The position numbers and the translations under genes were made by a program. This document shows positions 38,691-48,412 of a stretch of 64,000 nucleotides of DNA, one piece after another. The notes under the pieces are model-generated. The model worked only from the letters and a program-made list of their open reading frames with translations. It searched no databases and was not told the DNA's origin. Source of the DNA: Pseudomonas paraeruginosa PA7 (GTDB taxonomy: Bacteria; Pseudomonadota; Gammaproteobacteria; Pseudomonadales; Pseudomonadaceae); NCBI RefSeq assembly GCF_000017205.1, contig NC_009656.1:6130501-6194500 (forward strand), written 5' to 3'. Positions within the stretch are counted from its first letter, which is position 1. The number at the start of each line of letters is the position of its first letter.

Positions 38691-41441
38691 TCAGTCCTCC
38701 TGCTTTTTCAGGCAGGCCACGCTGAGCAGGGTCAGCACCACGATGGACGCGGCCAGCGGCAAGTAGTAGGTCCAGAGGTCGGGCAGGCCCAGCGACTTGG
38801 AGAAGGCACCGCGGCTGACCACCAGGAAATGCGAGGTCGGATAGAGCTTGCCGATCCAGGCCGCCGCGCCTTCCAGCGAGGATACCGGGTGGATCAGCCC
38901 GGAGAACTGGATCGCCGGGATCATTGTCGCGATGGCCACGCCGAACACCGCGGCGATCTGGCTGCGCATGAAGGTCGAGAGGAACAGGCCGAGGCCGGTG
39001 CTGGTGACCACATAGAGGAAGGCACCGATGGTCAACGCCAGGAAGCTGCCCTTGAGCGACACGCGGAATACCAGGATGGCCAGGACCAGCATCAGCAGGA
39101 AGTTGATCATGCCCATGGCGATGTAGGGCAGTTGCTTGCCGACCAGGAATTCCAGGCGCGTCACCGGGGTGACGTAGAGGTTGGTGATCGAACCCAATTC
39201 CTTTTCGCGCACCACGCCGAGGGCGGTGAGCATGGCCGGGATCATGATCAGCAGCAGCGGGATCACCGCCGGTACCATCGCCTTCAGGCTTTCCACGTCG
39301 GGGTTGTAGCGGTAGCGCACCTCGGTGCTGGCCGCCGCGCTGGTCTCGGCCCCGCCGGCCTGTCGCGAGAGGTCCGCCAGGTAGCTGGCGTGCAGGCCCT
39401 GCACGTAGCCGAGCACGGTGCTGGCGCGGGTCGGCATCGCTCCGTCGATCCACGCGCCGATGGCCGGATCGGAGCCACGCTTGAGATCGCGGCCGAAGTT
39501 CGGCGGGATCTCCACCGCCAGGCTCAGCTCGCCGCTGCGCAGGCGCCGGTCGAGGTCGGCCGGGTCGCGGATCGGAGCGTGTTCGACGAAATAGCGCGAG
39601 CCGGCGATGTTCAGCGCGTAGGCCTGGCTGGTGGTGGTCTGGTCGCGGTCGAGGACCGCCCAGGAAAGGTCCTCGACGTCCATGTTGATGCCGTAGCCGA
39701 TGATGAACATCAGCAGCGCGGTGCCGAGCAGGGCCAGGGTCAGGCGGATCGGATCGCGGCGCAGTTCCATGGCTTCGCGGCGCGCGTAGCTGAACAGCCG
39801 CAGGGGGCTGAAGCGTTCACGTTGCGCCTGGCGCCCCTGGCCATCGCCGGGCTGCTGCGCGACAGCCGGCGCCTTGACCGGTTGCGCTGGCGCGGCGGCG
39901 CCGGCAGCTTCTTCCAGATAGGCGATGAAGGTCGCTTCCAGGGTCGGCAGGCCGCGCTGGCGCACCAGCTCGTCCGGGGTATCGCTGGCCAGCACCTTGC
40001 CGGCATGCATCAGCGAGATGCGATCGCAGCGCTGAGCCTCGTTCATGAAGTGAGTGGAAATGAAGATGGTCACCCCGTCGCGGCGCGACAGCTCGACCAT
40101 CAGCTCCCAGAAGCCGTCGCGGGCCACCGGGTCGACCCCCGAAGTGGGTTCGTCGAGGATCAGGATCTCCGGCTTGTGGATCACCGCCACCGCCAGCGAG
40201 AGGCGCTGGCGAATCCCCAGCGGCAGGTCGTCGGGTAGTTCGTCGGCGACCTTCCCCAGGCCGAAGCGCCGCAACATCTCGTCGACCCGCGCCGGGATGC
40301 CGTCGGCCGGCAGGTGGAACAGCCGGGCGTGCAGCACCAGGTTCTGCCGCACGCTCAACTCGGCGTAGAGGGAAAAGGCCTGGGACATGTAGCCGACTCG
40401 CCGCCGGGTAGCCATGTCGCCGGCGTCCACCGGCTGGCCGAACAGCGCGCAGCTGCCCTCGCTGGCCGGCAGCAGGCCGGTGAGCATCTTCATGGTGGTG
40501 GACTTGCCGCAGCCGTTGGAACCGAGGAAGCCGAAGATCTCCCCGCGCTCGATGCGGAAGCTGACGTGATCGACCGCGACGAAGTCGCCGAAGCGACAGG
40601 TCAGGCCCTCGGCCTCGATGGCGATCCGCGGCGCGCCCTCGTTTTGCGGCCGCGGCGGGATCACCAGCTGGTGGTGGCCGGCGCGCTTGCTTTCCGGCAG
40701 CAGGGCGATGAACGCCGACTCGAGGTTCTGCGTCCCGGTGCGCTCGCGCAACTCCTGCGGCGTACCGGTGGCCAGGACCCTGCCCTCATCCATCGCCACC
40801 AGCCAGTCGAAGCGCTCGGCCTCTTCCATGTAGGCGGTGGCGACCAGCACGCTCATGCCCTCGCGGCCGGCGCGGATACGGCCGATCAGCTCCCAGAACT
40901 GGTTGCGCGACAACGGATCGACCCCGGTGGTCGGCTCGTCGAGGATCAGCAGGTCGGGATCGTGGATCAGCGCGCAGCACAGCCCGAGCTTCTGCTTCAT
41001 GCCGCCGGACAGCTTGCCCGCCGGGCGCTCGGCGAACGGCGCCAAGCCGGTGCTCTGCAACAGGTCGGCGATGCGCCGCTCACGCTCGGCCTTGTCGTGG
41101 CCGAACAGGCGACCGAAGAAGTCGACGTTCTCGAACACCGACAGGGTCGGATAGAGGTTCTTGCCCAGTCCCTGAGGCATGTAGGCGATGCGCGGACAGA
41201 CCGCCCGGCGATGGCGGCGGTCGCGCATGTCGCCGTCGAGCACGCGGATCTCGCCGTCCTGCATCTTCCGCGCGCCGGCCAGCAGCGCAAGCAGGCTGGA
41301 CTTGCCGACACCGTCCGGACCGATCAGGCCGACCATGCGGTTGGCCGGGATCTCCAGGCTGACGTCATCCACCGCGCGCGTCTCGCCGTAGCGCAGCGAG
41401 ACGCCCCCCAGGCTCGCCACGCTGCCGCCGCCGATGGTCAT
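38691..41441 (-). CDS. Double ABC ATPase fused to ABC-2 permease (RbbA-like)
   Basis: A 916-residue fusion. NBD1 (about 8-240) has Walker [17 protein letters not shown], signature [11 protein letters not shown] and Walker [14 protein letters not shown]2 (about 275-510) has [16 protein letters not shown] and LILDEPTSG, but its signature reads [11 protein letters not shown] instead of LSGGQ. From about 560 an ABC-2 permease domain follows with a terminal group of helices. This matches the RbbA/YhiH type. The ATG ending at 41441 overlaps the HlyD-family stop by 4 bases. The operon probably exports a small molecule or lipid; RbbA itself has been reported to associate with ribosomes, which the membrane domain makes puzzling. 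Confidence 0.9.
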   Translation of the reverse strand: MTIGGGSVASLGGVSLRYGETRAVDDVSLEIPANRMVGLIGPDGVGKSSLLALLAGARKMQDGEIRVLDGDMRDRRHRRAVCPRIAYMPQGLGKNLYPTLSVFENVDFFGRLFGHDKAERERRIADLLQSTGLAPFAERPAGKLSGGMKQKLGLCCALIHDPDLLILDEPTTGVDPLSRNQFWELIGRIRAGREGMSVLVATAYMEEAERFDWLVAMDEGRVLATGTPQELRERTGTQNLESAFIALLPESKRAGHHQLVIPPRPQNEGAPRIAIEAEGLTCRFGDFVAVDHVSFRIERGEIFGFLGSNGCGKSTTMKMLTGLLPASEGSCALFGQPVDAGDMATRRRVGYMSQAFSLYAELSVRQNLVLHARLFHLPADGIPARVDEMLRRFGLGKVADELPDDLPLGIRQRLSLAVAVIHKPEILILDEPTSGVDPVARDGFWELMVELSRRDGVTIFISTHFMNEAQRCDRISLMHAGKVLASDTPDELVRQRGLPTLEATFIAYLEEAAGAAAPAQPVKAPAVAQQPGDGQGRQAQRERFSPLRLFSYARREAMELRRDPIRLTLALLGTALLMFIIGYGINMDVEDLSWAVLDRDQTTTSQAYALNIAGSRYFVEHAPIRDPADLDRRLRSGELSLAVEIPPNFGRDLKRGSDPAIGAWIDGAMPTRASTVLGYVQGLHASYLADLSRQAGGAETSAAASTEVRYRYNPDVESLKAMVPAVIPLLLIMIPAMLTALGVVREKELGSITNLYVTPVTRLEFLVGKQLPYIAMGMINFLLMLVLAILVFRVSLKGSFLALTIGAFLYVVTSTGLGLFLSTFMRSQIAAVFGVAIATMIPAIQFSGLIHPVSSLEGAAAWIGKLYPTSHFLVVSRGAFSKSLGLPDLWTYYLPLAASIVVLTLLSVACLKKQED

Positions 41442-42511
41442 TGCGGAACCTTGATCTGCAGGTTGGCCGGCCATTCGGCCTCAGGATCCAGGCGCAGGTA
41501 GGCCATGCCGGGCACGCCGGTCTTGACGTAGGTGATGTACTTTTCCAGCAGCGCCGGATCGAGCCGCGCCTTGACCCGGAACATCAGCTTTTCCCGCTCG
41601 CTGGCGGTTTCCACCGTTTTCGGGGTGAACTGGGCGACGCTGGCGACGTAGGACACCTTGGCCGGGATCACGTAGTCCGGCACCGCGTCGATCACCAGGC
41701 GCACTTCCTGGCCCAGCTCGACCCTGCCGGCCTGCATGGATGGCAGGAAGAAAGTCATGTAGACGTCGGCCAGGTCGACCATGTTGAGCAGCTTGCCACC
41801 GGCCGGCAGCACTTCCCCGGGCTGCGCCACGCGATATTGCACGCGGCCGTTGCGCGGCGCCTTGAGCAGGCTGTCGTCGATATCCGCCTGCAACCGGGCG
41901 ACGCTGGCCCTGGCCGCCTCGATGGCCGATTGCGCCTCGATCACCTGGGAACGCCCGGCCTCGATCGCCGCCTGCGCCGAGATCACCTGCGAGCGAGCCG
42001 CCGAGAGCGCCGCCTGGGCGCTCTGCAGGGTCGCCCGGTCATCGTCGAGCTGTTGCTGCGGCAGGGCGTTGCGCCTGACCAGCGCCTCGGTACGGGTGAA
42101 GCGCTTCTGCGCCGCGGTCAGTTCGGCCTGGCGCTGCGCCACCACCGCCTGGGCGGTACCCTTCTCGCTCTCGCGCTGGGCCACCAGCGAGGTCGCGGTG
42201 ACCTTGGCGTTCTCCGCCTGGCGCACCTGGGCCTGGGCCTGGGCCAGCTGCGCCTCGAGCACCTGGGTGTCCATCCGCGCCACGACGTCCCCGGCCGTGA
42301 CGAAGTCGCCCTCGTCGACCTCGATCTCGGCGACCCGCCCGGGAAGCTTGGCCGCCACGTCCACCTCGGTGGCCTCGATGCGTCCGTTGCCGCTGGCGAA
42401 TCCGTCGCCCAGCCCGGTCGGCCGCGACACCTGCCACACCAGCAGGCCCACGCCGACCAGCGCCGCCGCGACCAGGACGCGGCTCAGCCACCGCTTGCTT
42501 TCCTGTTTCAT
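41438..42511 (-). CDS. HlyD/EmrA-family membrane fusion protein
   Basis: A 357-residue periplasmic adaptor: N-terminal anchor (about 8-27), biotinyl-lipoyl-like halves ([20 protein letters not shown] and [20 protein letters not shown]) flanking a long coiled-coil hairpin (about 90-210, Ala/Gln/Glu-rich with repeated [23 protein letters not shown] heptads), then a beta-barrel domain. It links the inner-membrane ABC proteins to an outer-membrane channel not encoded here. AGGAG precedes the ATG ending at 42511; the frame extends 25 codons further without support. First gene of the export operon. Confidence 0.9.
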   Translation of the reverse strand: MKQESKRWLSRVLVAAALVGVGLLVWQVSRPTGLGDGFASGNGRIEATEVDVAAKLPGRVAEIEVDEGDFVTAGDVVARMDTQVLEAQLAQAQAQVRQAENAKVTATSLVAQRESEKGTAQAVVAQRQAELTAAQKRFTRTEALVRRNALPQQQLDDDRATLQSAQAALSAARSQVISAQAAIEAGRSQVIEAQSAIEAARASVARLQADIDDSLLKAPRNGRVQYRVAQPGEVLPAGGKLLNMVDLADVYMTFFLPSMQAGRVELGQEVRLVIDAVPDYVIPAKVSYVASVAQFTPKTVETASEREKLMFRVKARLDPALLEKYITYVKTGVPGMAYLRLDPEAEWPANLQIKVPQ

Positions 42512-42717
42512 CCCTTCTCCTCGCACGTCCAGCCAGCCACGGCGGCTGCGCTCCATGCTGGAAAGCGCGGCGGCCGCGAACTTCACTGGCTCGATTGTCC
42601 CTTTAGCGGAGCGCGCGAGTGTTGATGCACGTCAGACGCGCCCGACCGGACCTCACAGGAAAGCAGAACCCCCGGGGCTTCGCCTACGGGAGCGCGGGAC
42701 AGAACGGATAGTTGACC

Positions 42718-43137
42718 TCAGGGCTGGACGATGAGGTTGTTGAACAGCAGGTCGGTCACCAGTGGCTTGCCCTCTTCCTGCTCGAGAGTCTGCCGGACCT
42801 GCTTCAGCGCCTCCTGGCGCAGGTTTTCCTTGGCCTCGACCGTACCCAGGGTCTGGTCGGTCTGCTGGGCGAACAGCATGATCAGCTGGTTGCGGATCAG
42901 CGGCTCATGGTGCTCGACCTTGGTCGCCGCGTCCTTGTCGGCCACCTGCAGGGCGATATCGGCCTTGTAGTATTGCAGGCGCGGTCCGCCGCCGTAGTTG
43001 CCGACCAGCGCCGGGGTCAGGTCGACGTAGACCGGCTTGTTCGCGCCCTCGCCTTCCGGCGCGGCCTCCTCGGCCGTGGCGAACGGCAGGAACAGGCTCA
43101 GGCACAGGGCCAGCGACAGGGCAATGGGGGTTCTCAC
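42718..43137 (-). CDS. Exported FliL-like protein
   Basis: A 139-residue protein with a cleavable-looking signal peptide (MRTPIALSLALCLSLFLPFA then TAEEAAP) and a C-terminal FliL-type domain (PVYVDLTPALVGNYGG, LIRNQLIMLFAQQTDQTLGTVEAKENLRQEAL, VTDLLFNNLIVQP). Flagellar FliL is a membrane-anchored stator-associated protein; this paralogue lies far from flagellar genes and seems to lack the permanent anchor. It is in front of, but 206 bases from, the export operon, and divergent from the quinone reductase gene. Role unknown. Confidence 0.83.
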   Translation of the reverse strand: MRTPIALSLALCLSLFLPFATAEEAAPEGEGANKPVYVDLTPALVGNYGGGPRLQYYKADIALQVADKDAATKVEHHEPLIRNQLIMLFAQQTDQTLGTVEAKENLRQEALKQVRQTLEQEEGKPLVTDLLFNNLIVQP

Positions 43138-43290
43138 GGGCGCATCTCCTCGACGAATGCCGCAAGCATAGCCAGACTCTCGGCCAGGCCCAAGTCCGGG
43201 ATTTATGGGCGACCATCAGTTGCGGCGATGCTGATTGACCATGGGCGTCCCCCTCCTACACTGGCCGGACCGCAAACTGGAGCGTCCCCG

Positions 43291-44268
43291 ATGAAAGCCG
43301 TCCTCTGCAAAGCCTTCGGCCCGGCCAGCAGCCTGGTCCTGGAAGAGATCGCCAGCCCGAGCCCGGCGAAGAACGAAATCCTCCTCGACGTGCATGCCGC
43401 CGGGGTCAACTTCCCCGACACCCTGATCATCGAAGGCAAGTACCAGTTCAAGCCGCCCTTCCCGTTCTCCCCGGGCGGCGAGGCCGCCGGGGTGGTTGCC
43501 GCGGTCGGCGAGAAGGTCACTCATGTGCAGCCCGGCGACCAGGTCATGGCACTGACCGGCTGGGGCAGCTTCGCCGAGCAGGTCAAGGTGCCCGCCTATA
43601 ACGTCATGCCGATTCCCGAGGGCATGGACTTCGCCAGTGCCGCCGCCTTCGGCATGACCTACGGCACCTCGATGCACGCCCTGAAACAGCGTGCCAACCT
43701 GCAACCCGGCGAGACCCTGCTGGTGCTCGGTGCCTCCGGCGGAGTCGGCCTGGCGGCCGTGGAGATCGGCAAGGCCATGGGCGCCCGGGTGATCGCCGCC
43801 GCCAGTACCCCGGACAAGCTCGCCGTGGCCAAGGCCGCTGGCGCCGACGAACTGGTCAACTACAGCGAAGGCAACCTGCGCGAGCAGCTCAAGGCTTTGA
43901 CCGGCGGCCAGGGCGTCGATGTGATCTACGATCCGGTGGGCGGCGAGCTGTTCGAGGAGGCCTTCCGCAGCATCGCCTGGAACGGCCGGATGCTGGTGGT
44001 CGGCTTCGCCAGCGGCAGCATCCCTTCGCTGCCGGCCAACCTGCCCCTGCTCAAGGGCGCCTCGCTGGTCGGTGTGTTCTGGGGCTCGTTCGCCCAACGC
44101 CAGCCGCAGGACAATGCCGACAATTTCCGTCAGTTGTTCGCCTGGCACGCCGAAGGCAGGCTCAAGCCACTGGTCTCGCAGCGATTCCCGCTGGAACGGG
44201 CCGGCGACGCCATCGACGCCCTCGGCCAGCGCAGGGCGGTCGGCAAGGTGGTGGTGGAGGTTCGCTGA
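43291..44268 (+). CDS. Zinc-independent quinone oxidoreductase (MDR family)
   Basis: A 325-residue NADPH-dependent medium-chain reductase. The N-terminal GroES-like part (MKAVLCKAFGPASSLVLEEI; PFPFSPGGEAAGVVAAVG) is followed by a Rossmann domain with LVLGASGGVGLAAVEIGKAMG. The catalytic and structural zinc cysteines of alcohol dehydrogenases are absent, as in QOR proteins. It probably reduces quinones or enones in the cytoplasm. The start at 43291 gives the family N-terminus; a long upstream extension of the frame overlaps the FliL-like gene and is rejected. An intrinsic terminator lies 107 bases after the stop. Confidence 0.9.
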   Translation: MKAVLCKAFGPASSLVLEEIASPSPAKNEILLDVHAAGVNFPDTLIIEGKYQFKPPFPFSPGGEAAGVVAAVGEKVTHVQPGDQVMALTGWGSFAEQVKVPAYNVMPIPEGMDFASAAAFGMTYGTSMHALKQRANLQPGETLLVLGASGGVGLAAVEIGKAMGARVIAAASTPDKLAVAKAAGADELVNYSEGNLREQLKALTGGQGVDVIYDPVGGELFEEAFRSIAWNGRMLVVGFASGSIPSLPANLPLLKGASLVGVFWGSFAQRQPQDNADNFRQLFAWHAEGRLKPLVSQRFPLERAGDAIDALGQRRAVGKVVVEVR

Positions 44269-44374
44269 GCCACGAAGGCAGCGAGTATTGCCTCCCGCCC
44301 CTGCGGAGAGAGGCATGGCGGGCCGAAGCGATACACCGGCCGAGGCCCACGCTGTCAGATGTTTTTCCCCTATG

Positions 44375-44410
44375 AAGGCCCCGGTTTCCGACCGGGGCTT
44401 TCTTATTTCC
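44375..44410 (+). terminator. Intrinsic terminator between the quinone reductase and glpT
   Basis: GCCCCGGT-TTCCG-ACCGGGGC followed by TTTCTTATTT. A strong stem and T-rich tail on the plus strand, ending transcription of the quinone reductase gene before the glpT promoter region. Confidence 0.85.
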
Positions 44411-44444
44411 GACCAATGCACTCAACCTGTAACATTTCCGCTAT

Positions 44445-44462
44445 TTTTTCATTTACGAAAAA
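44445..44462 (+). promoter_or_regulatory. Candidate GlpR-type operator before glpT
   Basis: TTTTTC-ATTTAC-GAAAAA is a 6-bp inverted repeat with a 6-base centre in the AT-rich glpT upstream region, resembling DeoR-family GlpR sites. It lies 55-73 bases before the glpT ATG. Assignment to GlpR is an inference from gene identity. Confidence 0.35.
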
Positions 44463-44517
44463 TGTAGTGTTCGCAACCGCGTAAAAAGGCGCGACACAAC
44501 AACAAGCGGAGCTCGCG

Positions 44518-45864
44518 ATGTTCGGAATCTTTCGTCCCGCGCCACACCAGGCGCCCCTGCCCGATGCCGAGGTGGACAGCACCTACCGGCGTCTGCGCTG
44601 GCAGATCTTCGCCGGCATCTTCATCGGCTACGCGGGTTACTACCTGCTGCGCAAGAACTTCTCCCTGGCCATGCCCTACCTCATCGAGGATGGCTACAGC
44701 CGTGGCCAGCTGGGCGTCGCGATGTCGGCCATCGCCATCGCCTACGGCCTGTCGAAATTCATCATGGGGCTGGTCTCGGACCGCTCCAACCCGCGGGTCT
44801 TCCTGCCGTTCGGGCTGCTGGTGTCGGCGGCGGTGATGTTCATTTTCGGATTCGCGCACTGGGCTACCTCCAGCGTCGCGATCATGTTCGTCCTGCTCTT
44901 CATCAACGGCTGGGCACAGGGCATGGGCTGGCCGCCGAGCGGACGGACCATGGTCCACTGGTGGTCGCAGAAGGAGCGCGGCGGCGTGGTCTCGGTGTGG
45001 AACGTCGCCCACAACGTCGGCGGCAGACTGATCGGTCCGCTGTTCCTGCTCGGCCTGGCGCTGTTCGGCGACTGGCGCTCGGCCTTCTACGTGCCGGCGA
45101 TCGTCGCCGTGGGCGTAGCCGTGTTCGCCTATTTCGCCATGCGCGACACCCCGCAATCCTGTGGCCTGCCGCCAATCGAGAGGCACAAGGACGACTACCC
45201 CGAAGGCTACGACGAACACCACGAGCGCGAGCTGTCGACCAAGGAGATCTTCGTTACCTACGTGCTGCGCAACAAGCTGCTCTGGTACATCGCCCTGGCC
45301 AACGTTTTCGTCTACCTGCTGCGCTACGGCGTGCTCGACTGGGCCCCGACCTACCTGAAGGAAGCCAAGCACTTCAACGTCGACAAGTCGTCCTGGGCAT
45401 ACTTCTTCTACGAATGGGCGGGGATTCCCGGCACCCTGCTCTGCGGCTGGCTGTCGGACAAGCTGTTCAAGGGCAATCGCGGCGCCACCGGCGTGGTGTT
45501 CATGATCCTGGTGACCATCGGCACCCTGATCTACTGGCTGAACCCGGCCGGCAACCCGGCCATCGACATGGCCGCGCTGATCATGATCGGTTTCCTGATC
45601 TACGGTCCGGTGATGCTGATCGGCCTGCAGGCCCTGGAACTGGCGCCGAAGAAGGCGGCGGGCACCGCGGCCGGCTTCACCGGACTGTTCGGCTATCTCG
45701 GCGGCTCGGTGGCGGCCAACGCCCTGGTCGGCTACACGGTGGACCACTTCGGCTGGGACGGCGGTTTCAAGCTGCTGATCGGTGCCTGCCTGCTGGCTAT
45801 CCTGTTCCTCTGCCTTACCCTGCGCAAACCGGCGGTCCAGGCCTTGCCGCAACAGGACGGCTGA
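44518..45864 (+). CDS. glpT: Glycerol-3-phosphate transporter (phosphate antiporter)
   Basis: A 448-residue MFS protein with 12 helices. GlpT hallmarks: [19 protein letters not shown] near helix 1 with the substrate Arg, [16 protein letters not shown] (loop 2-3), [20 protein letters not shown] and [20 protein letters not shown]. It exchanges glycerol-3-phosphate for phosphate in the inner membrane and in P. aeruginosa is the uptake route for fosfomycin. No truncation or frameshift is seen, so fosfomycin uptake should be intact. Followed by a GC hairpin. Confidence 0.95.
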   Translation: MFGIFRPAPHQAPLPDAEVDSTYRRLRWQIFAGIFIGYAGYYLLRKNFSLAMPYLIEDGYSRGQLGVAMSAIAIAYGLSKFIMGLVSDRSNPRVFLPFGLLVSAAVMFIFGFAHWATSSVAIMFVLLFINGWAQGMGWPPSGRTMVHWWSQKERGGVVSVWNVAHNVGGRLIGPLFLLGLALFGDWRSAFYVPAIVAVGVAVFAYFAMRDTPQSCGLPPIERHKDDYPEGYDEHHERELSTKEIFVTYVLRNKLLWYIALANVFVYLLRYGVLDWAPTYLKEAKHFNVDKSSWAYFFYEWAGIPGTLLCGWLSDKLFKGNRGATGVVFMILVTIGTLIYWLNPAGNPAIDMAALIMIGFLIYGPVMLIGLQALELAPKKAAGTAAGFTGLFGYLGGSVAANALVGYTVDHFGWDGGFKLLIGACLLAILFLCLTLRKPAVQALPQQDG

Positions 45865-45871
45865 TGACGCG

Positions 45872-45897
45872 GCGGCTCCGGCGCCGGCCGGAGCCGC
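45872..45897. terminator. GC-only hairpin between convergent glpT and the reductase gene
   Basis: A perfect 11-bp stem (GCGGCTCCGGC and its complement) with a GCCG loop begins 7 bases after the glpT stop and ends 2 bases before the reductase gene's stop. It can fold in both transcripts; no T-run. Confidence 0.5.
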
Positions 45898-45899
45898 AT

Positions 45900-46868
45900 T
45901 CAGTCGCGCGGCGCGTAGGCGAACACGTCGGCGCGCATCTGGTGCGCATCCATGCCTGCCTCGACCAGGGCGTCCAGGGTCGCGTAGACCATCGCCGGCG
46001 AGCCGCTGGCGTAGACGTGCAGGCTCGACAGGTCGGCGAAGTCCTCGCGCACCGCCTCGTGCAGCAACCCGCAACGTCCCTCCCAACCGCAGAGGTCGCT
46101 GACCACCCGGTGCAGGAACAGGTTCGGCAACCCTTCCCATTCCTTCCAGTGCGGCAGGCGATAGAAGTCCTCGGGCCGCCGCACGCCCCAGTAGAGATGC
46201 ACCGGATGGGCGAAGCCGGCGGCGCGGCAATGCTCGATCAGGCTGTGCATCTGCGACATGCCGGTGCCGGCGGCGATCAGCACCAGCGGTCCATCGGGCA
46301 GTTCCGCCAGGTGCGCATCGCCGAATGGCAGCTGGACCCGCGCCAGGCGTTCGCGTTGCAACTGGGCGATCAGCGCGACGGCGCTGTCCTCCTTGGCCAG
46401 GACGTGCAATTCCAGGTCACGCCCGGCATGCGGCGCTGAGGCCAGGGAAAACGCCGCGCTATCGCCGCCGGCGCGCTCCAGCAGCAGGTACTGCCCCGCG
46501 TGGTAGCGCGGCGACTTGCCGGCCGGCGCACGCAGGCCGACCCGGTAGACATCGCCACCGGCCTCTTCGCAGAAGCTCACCTGGCAGGTCAGCTTGCGCA
46601 AAGGCAGCTCGCCCGGCGCCAGCACCCCGTCCCAATGCAGCACGCAATCTTCCAGCGGCTCGGCAAGGCAGGTGAAGAGTTCGCCGTGATCGCGTACCTC
46701 GCCGTCCTGACGAACCCGCCCCTCGACCAGCAGCGCCGCGCAGATATGGCAATTGCCATTGCGGCAACTCTGCGGGCAGTCGTAGCCGAGGCGCCGGGCA
46801 CCATCGAGGATCCGTTCCCCCGGCAGCAGCTCGAGGCAGGCGCCGGAGGGTTGCAGGACGATACGCAT
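45900..46868 (-). CDS. Ferredoxin-NAD(P)H reductase fusion (Fre/AscD-like)
   Basis: A 322-residue two-part redox protein. Residues 1-90 form a plant-type 2Fe-2S domain with the cysteine pattern in GYDCPQSCRNGNCHICAA and a last Cys in LFTCLAEP. The rest is a ferredoxin-reductase module with AGQYLLLE and the nucleotide-binding LIAAGTGMSQMHSLI. The flavin motif usually read as R-x-Y/F-S is AAFSLAS here, lacking the Arg. The start overlaps the ubiD stop (TGATG), so it is coupled to ubiD, as E. coli fre is. It may supply reduced flavin for prenyl-FMN chemistry; this is an inference. Confidence 0.85.
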   Translation of the reverse strand: MRIVLQPSGACLELLPGERILDGARRLGYDCPQSCRNGNCHICAALLVEGRVRQDGEVRDHGELFTCLAEPLEDCVLHWDGVLAPGELPLRKLTCQVSFCEEAGGDVYRVGLRAPAGKSPRYHAGQYLLLERAGGDSAAFSLASAPHAGRDLELHVLAKEDSAVALIAQLQRERLARVQLPFGDAHLAELPDGPLVLIAAGTGMSQMHSLIEHCRAAGFAHPVHLYWGVRRPEDFYRLPHWKEWEGLPNLFLHRVVSDLCGWEGRCGLLHEAVREDFADLSSLHVYASGSPAMVYATLDALVEAGMDAHQMRADVFAYAPRD

Positions 46869-48334
46869 CAGTCGATCCCGAGGCTCGACCAGAGCTCATC
46901 GATACGCCGGGTCACCGCTTCGTCCTTGACGATGGCGCGACCCCACTCGCGGCTGGTCTCGCCCGGCCACTTGTGGGTGGCGTCGAGTCCCATCTTCGAA
47001 CCGAGGCCGGAGACCGGCGAGGCGAAATCGAGGTAGTCGATAGGCGTGTTGTCGATCATCACCGTGTCGCGCTTGGGGTCCATCCGCGTGGTAATGGCCC
47101 AGATCACGTCGTTCCAGTCGCGCGCGTCGATGTCGTCGTCGGTGACGATGACGAACTTGGTGTACATGAACTGCCGCAGGAACGACCAGACGCCGAGCAT
47201 CACCCGCTTGGCGTGGCCCGGATACTGCTTCTTCATGGTCACCACGGCCATCCGGTAGGAACAACCTTCGGGCGGCAGGTAGAAATCGACGATTTCCGGG
47301 AACTGCTTCTGCAGGATCGGCACGAACACTTCGTTCAGCGCCACCCCGAGGATCGCCGGCTCGTCCGGCGGACGCCCGGTGTAGGTGCTGTGGTAGATCG
47401 GTTTCTGCCGGCGGGTGACGCGCTCGACGGTGAACACCGGGAAGCGATCGACCTCGTTGTAGTAGCCGGTATGGTCGCCATAGGGACCCTCGTCGGCCAT
47501 CTCGCCGGGGTGGATCACCCCTTCGAGGACGATCTCGGCGCTGGCCGGCACCTGTAGGTCGCTGCCGCGGCACTTGACCAGTTCGGTACGGTGCCCGCGC
47601 AACAGGCCGGCGAAGGCGTATTCGGAAAGGGTGTCGGGCACCGGCGTCACCGCGCCGAGGATGGTCGCCGGATCGGCACCCAGCGCCACGGCGACCGGAT
47701 ACGGCTGGCCCGGATGCTTCTGGCACCACTCGCGATAGTCCAGCGCTCCGCCGCGATGGCTGAGCCAGCGCATGATCACCTTGTTGCGACCGATCACCTG
47801 CTGGCGGTAGATGCCCAGGTTCTGCCGCTCCTTGTTCGGCCCGCGGGTGACGGTCAGGCCCCAGGTGATCAGCGGCCCGACATCGCCCGGCCAGCAGGTC
47901 TGCACCGGCAGCCGGCCGAGGTCGACATCGTCGCCCTCCTCGACCACTTCCTGGCAGGGCGCGTCCTTCAGCACCTTCGGCGCCATGGACAGGACCTTGC
48001 GGTACATCGGCAGCTTGGCCCAGGCATCCTTGAACCCCTTTGGCGGCTCGGGTTCCTTGAGCTGCGCCAGCAGCGTGCCGATCTCGCGCAGCGCGCCGAC
48101 ATCCTCGGCGCCCATGCCCAGCGCCACCCGTTCCGGCGTGCCGAACAGGTTGCCGAGCACCGGCATGTCGAAGCCTGTCGGTTTCTCGAACAGCAATGCC
48201 GGGCCCTTGGCGCGCAACGTGCGGTCGCACACCTCGGTCATCTCGAGCACGGGGGAAATCGGCACCTGGATGCGCTTCAGCGCACCGCGCTGCTCCAGCT
48301 GGGCGATGAAATCGCGGAGATCCTTGAATGTCAT
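46868..48334 (-). CDS. ubiD: 3-octaprenyl-4-hydroxybenzoate decarboxylase
   Basis: A 488-residue prenyl-FMN-dependent decarboxylase of ubiquinone synthesis. It begins [20 protein letters not shown]; further blocks are [32 protein letters not shown] (prenyl-FMN binding), [20 protein letters not shown] (catalytic E-D-type residues) and [13 protein letters not shown]. The ATG ending at 48334 is preferred (AGG just upstream); an ATG four codons earlier is possible. It is co-transcribed with the reductase downstream. Confidence 0.94.
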   Translation of the reverse strand: MTFKDLRDFIAQLEQRGALKRIQVPISPVLEMTEVCDRTLRAKGPALLFEKPTGFDMPVLGNLFGTPERVALGMGAEDVGALREIGTLLAQLKEPEPPKGFKDAWAKLPMYRKVLSMAPKVLKDAPCQEVVEEGDDVDLGRLPVQTCWPGDVGPLITWGLTVTRGPNKERQNLGIYRQQVIGRNKVIMRWLSHRGGALDYREWCQKHPGQPYPVAVALGADPATILGAVTPVPDTLSEYAFAGLLRGHRTELVKCRGSDLQVPASAEIVLEGVIHPGEMADEGPYGDHTGYYNEVDRFPVFTVERVTRRQKPIYHSTYTGRPPDEPAILGVALNEVFVPILQKQFPEIVDFYLPPEGCSYRMAVVTMKKQYPGHAKRVMLGVWSFLRQFMYTKFVIVTDDDIDARDWNDVIWAITTRMDPKRDTVMIDNTPIDYLDFASPVSGLGSKMGLDATHKWPGETSREWGRAIVKDEAVTRRIDELWSSLGID

Positions 48335-48412
48335 TGGCCTAACCATTCACTGCAAGACCCCACATCCTACCTGCTCCCGGCCCATCCGGCAGCAGGCAAA
48401 CGCGGCATTCGG

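Noticed and set aside
42712..43290. In-frame 5' extension of the quinone oxidoreductase
   Set aside because: It lies opposite the FliL-like gene and has no reductase similarity; MKAVLCKAFG is the typical family start.
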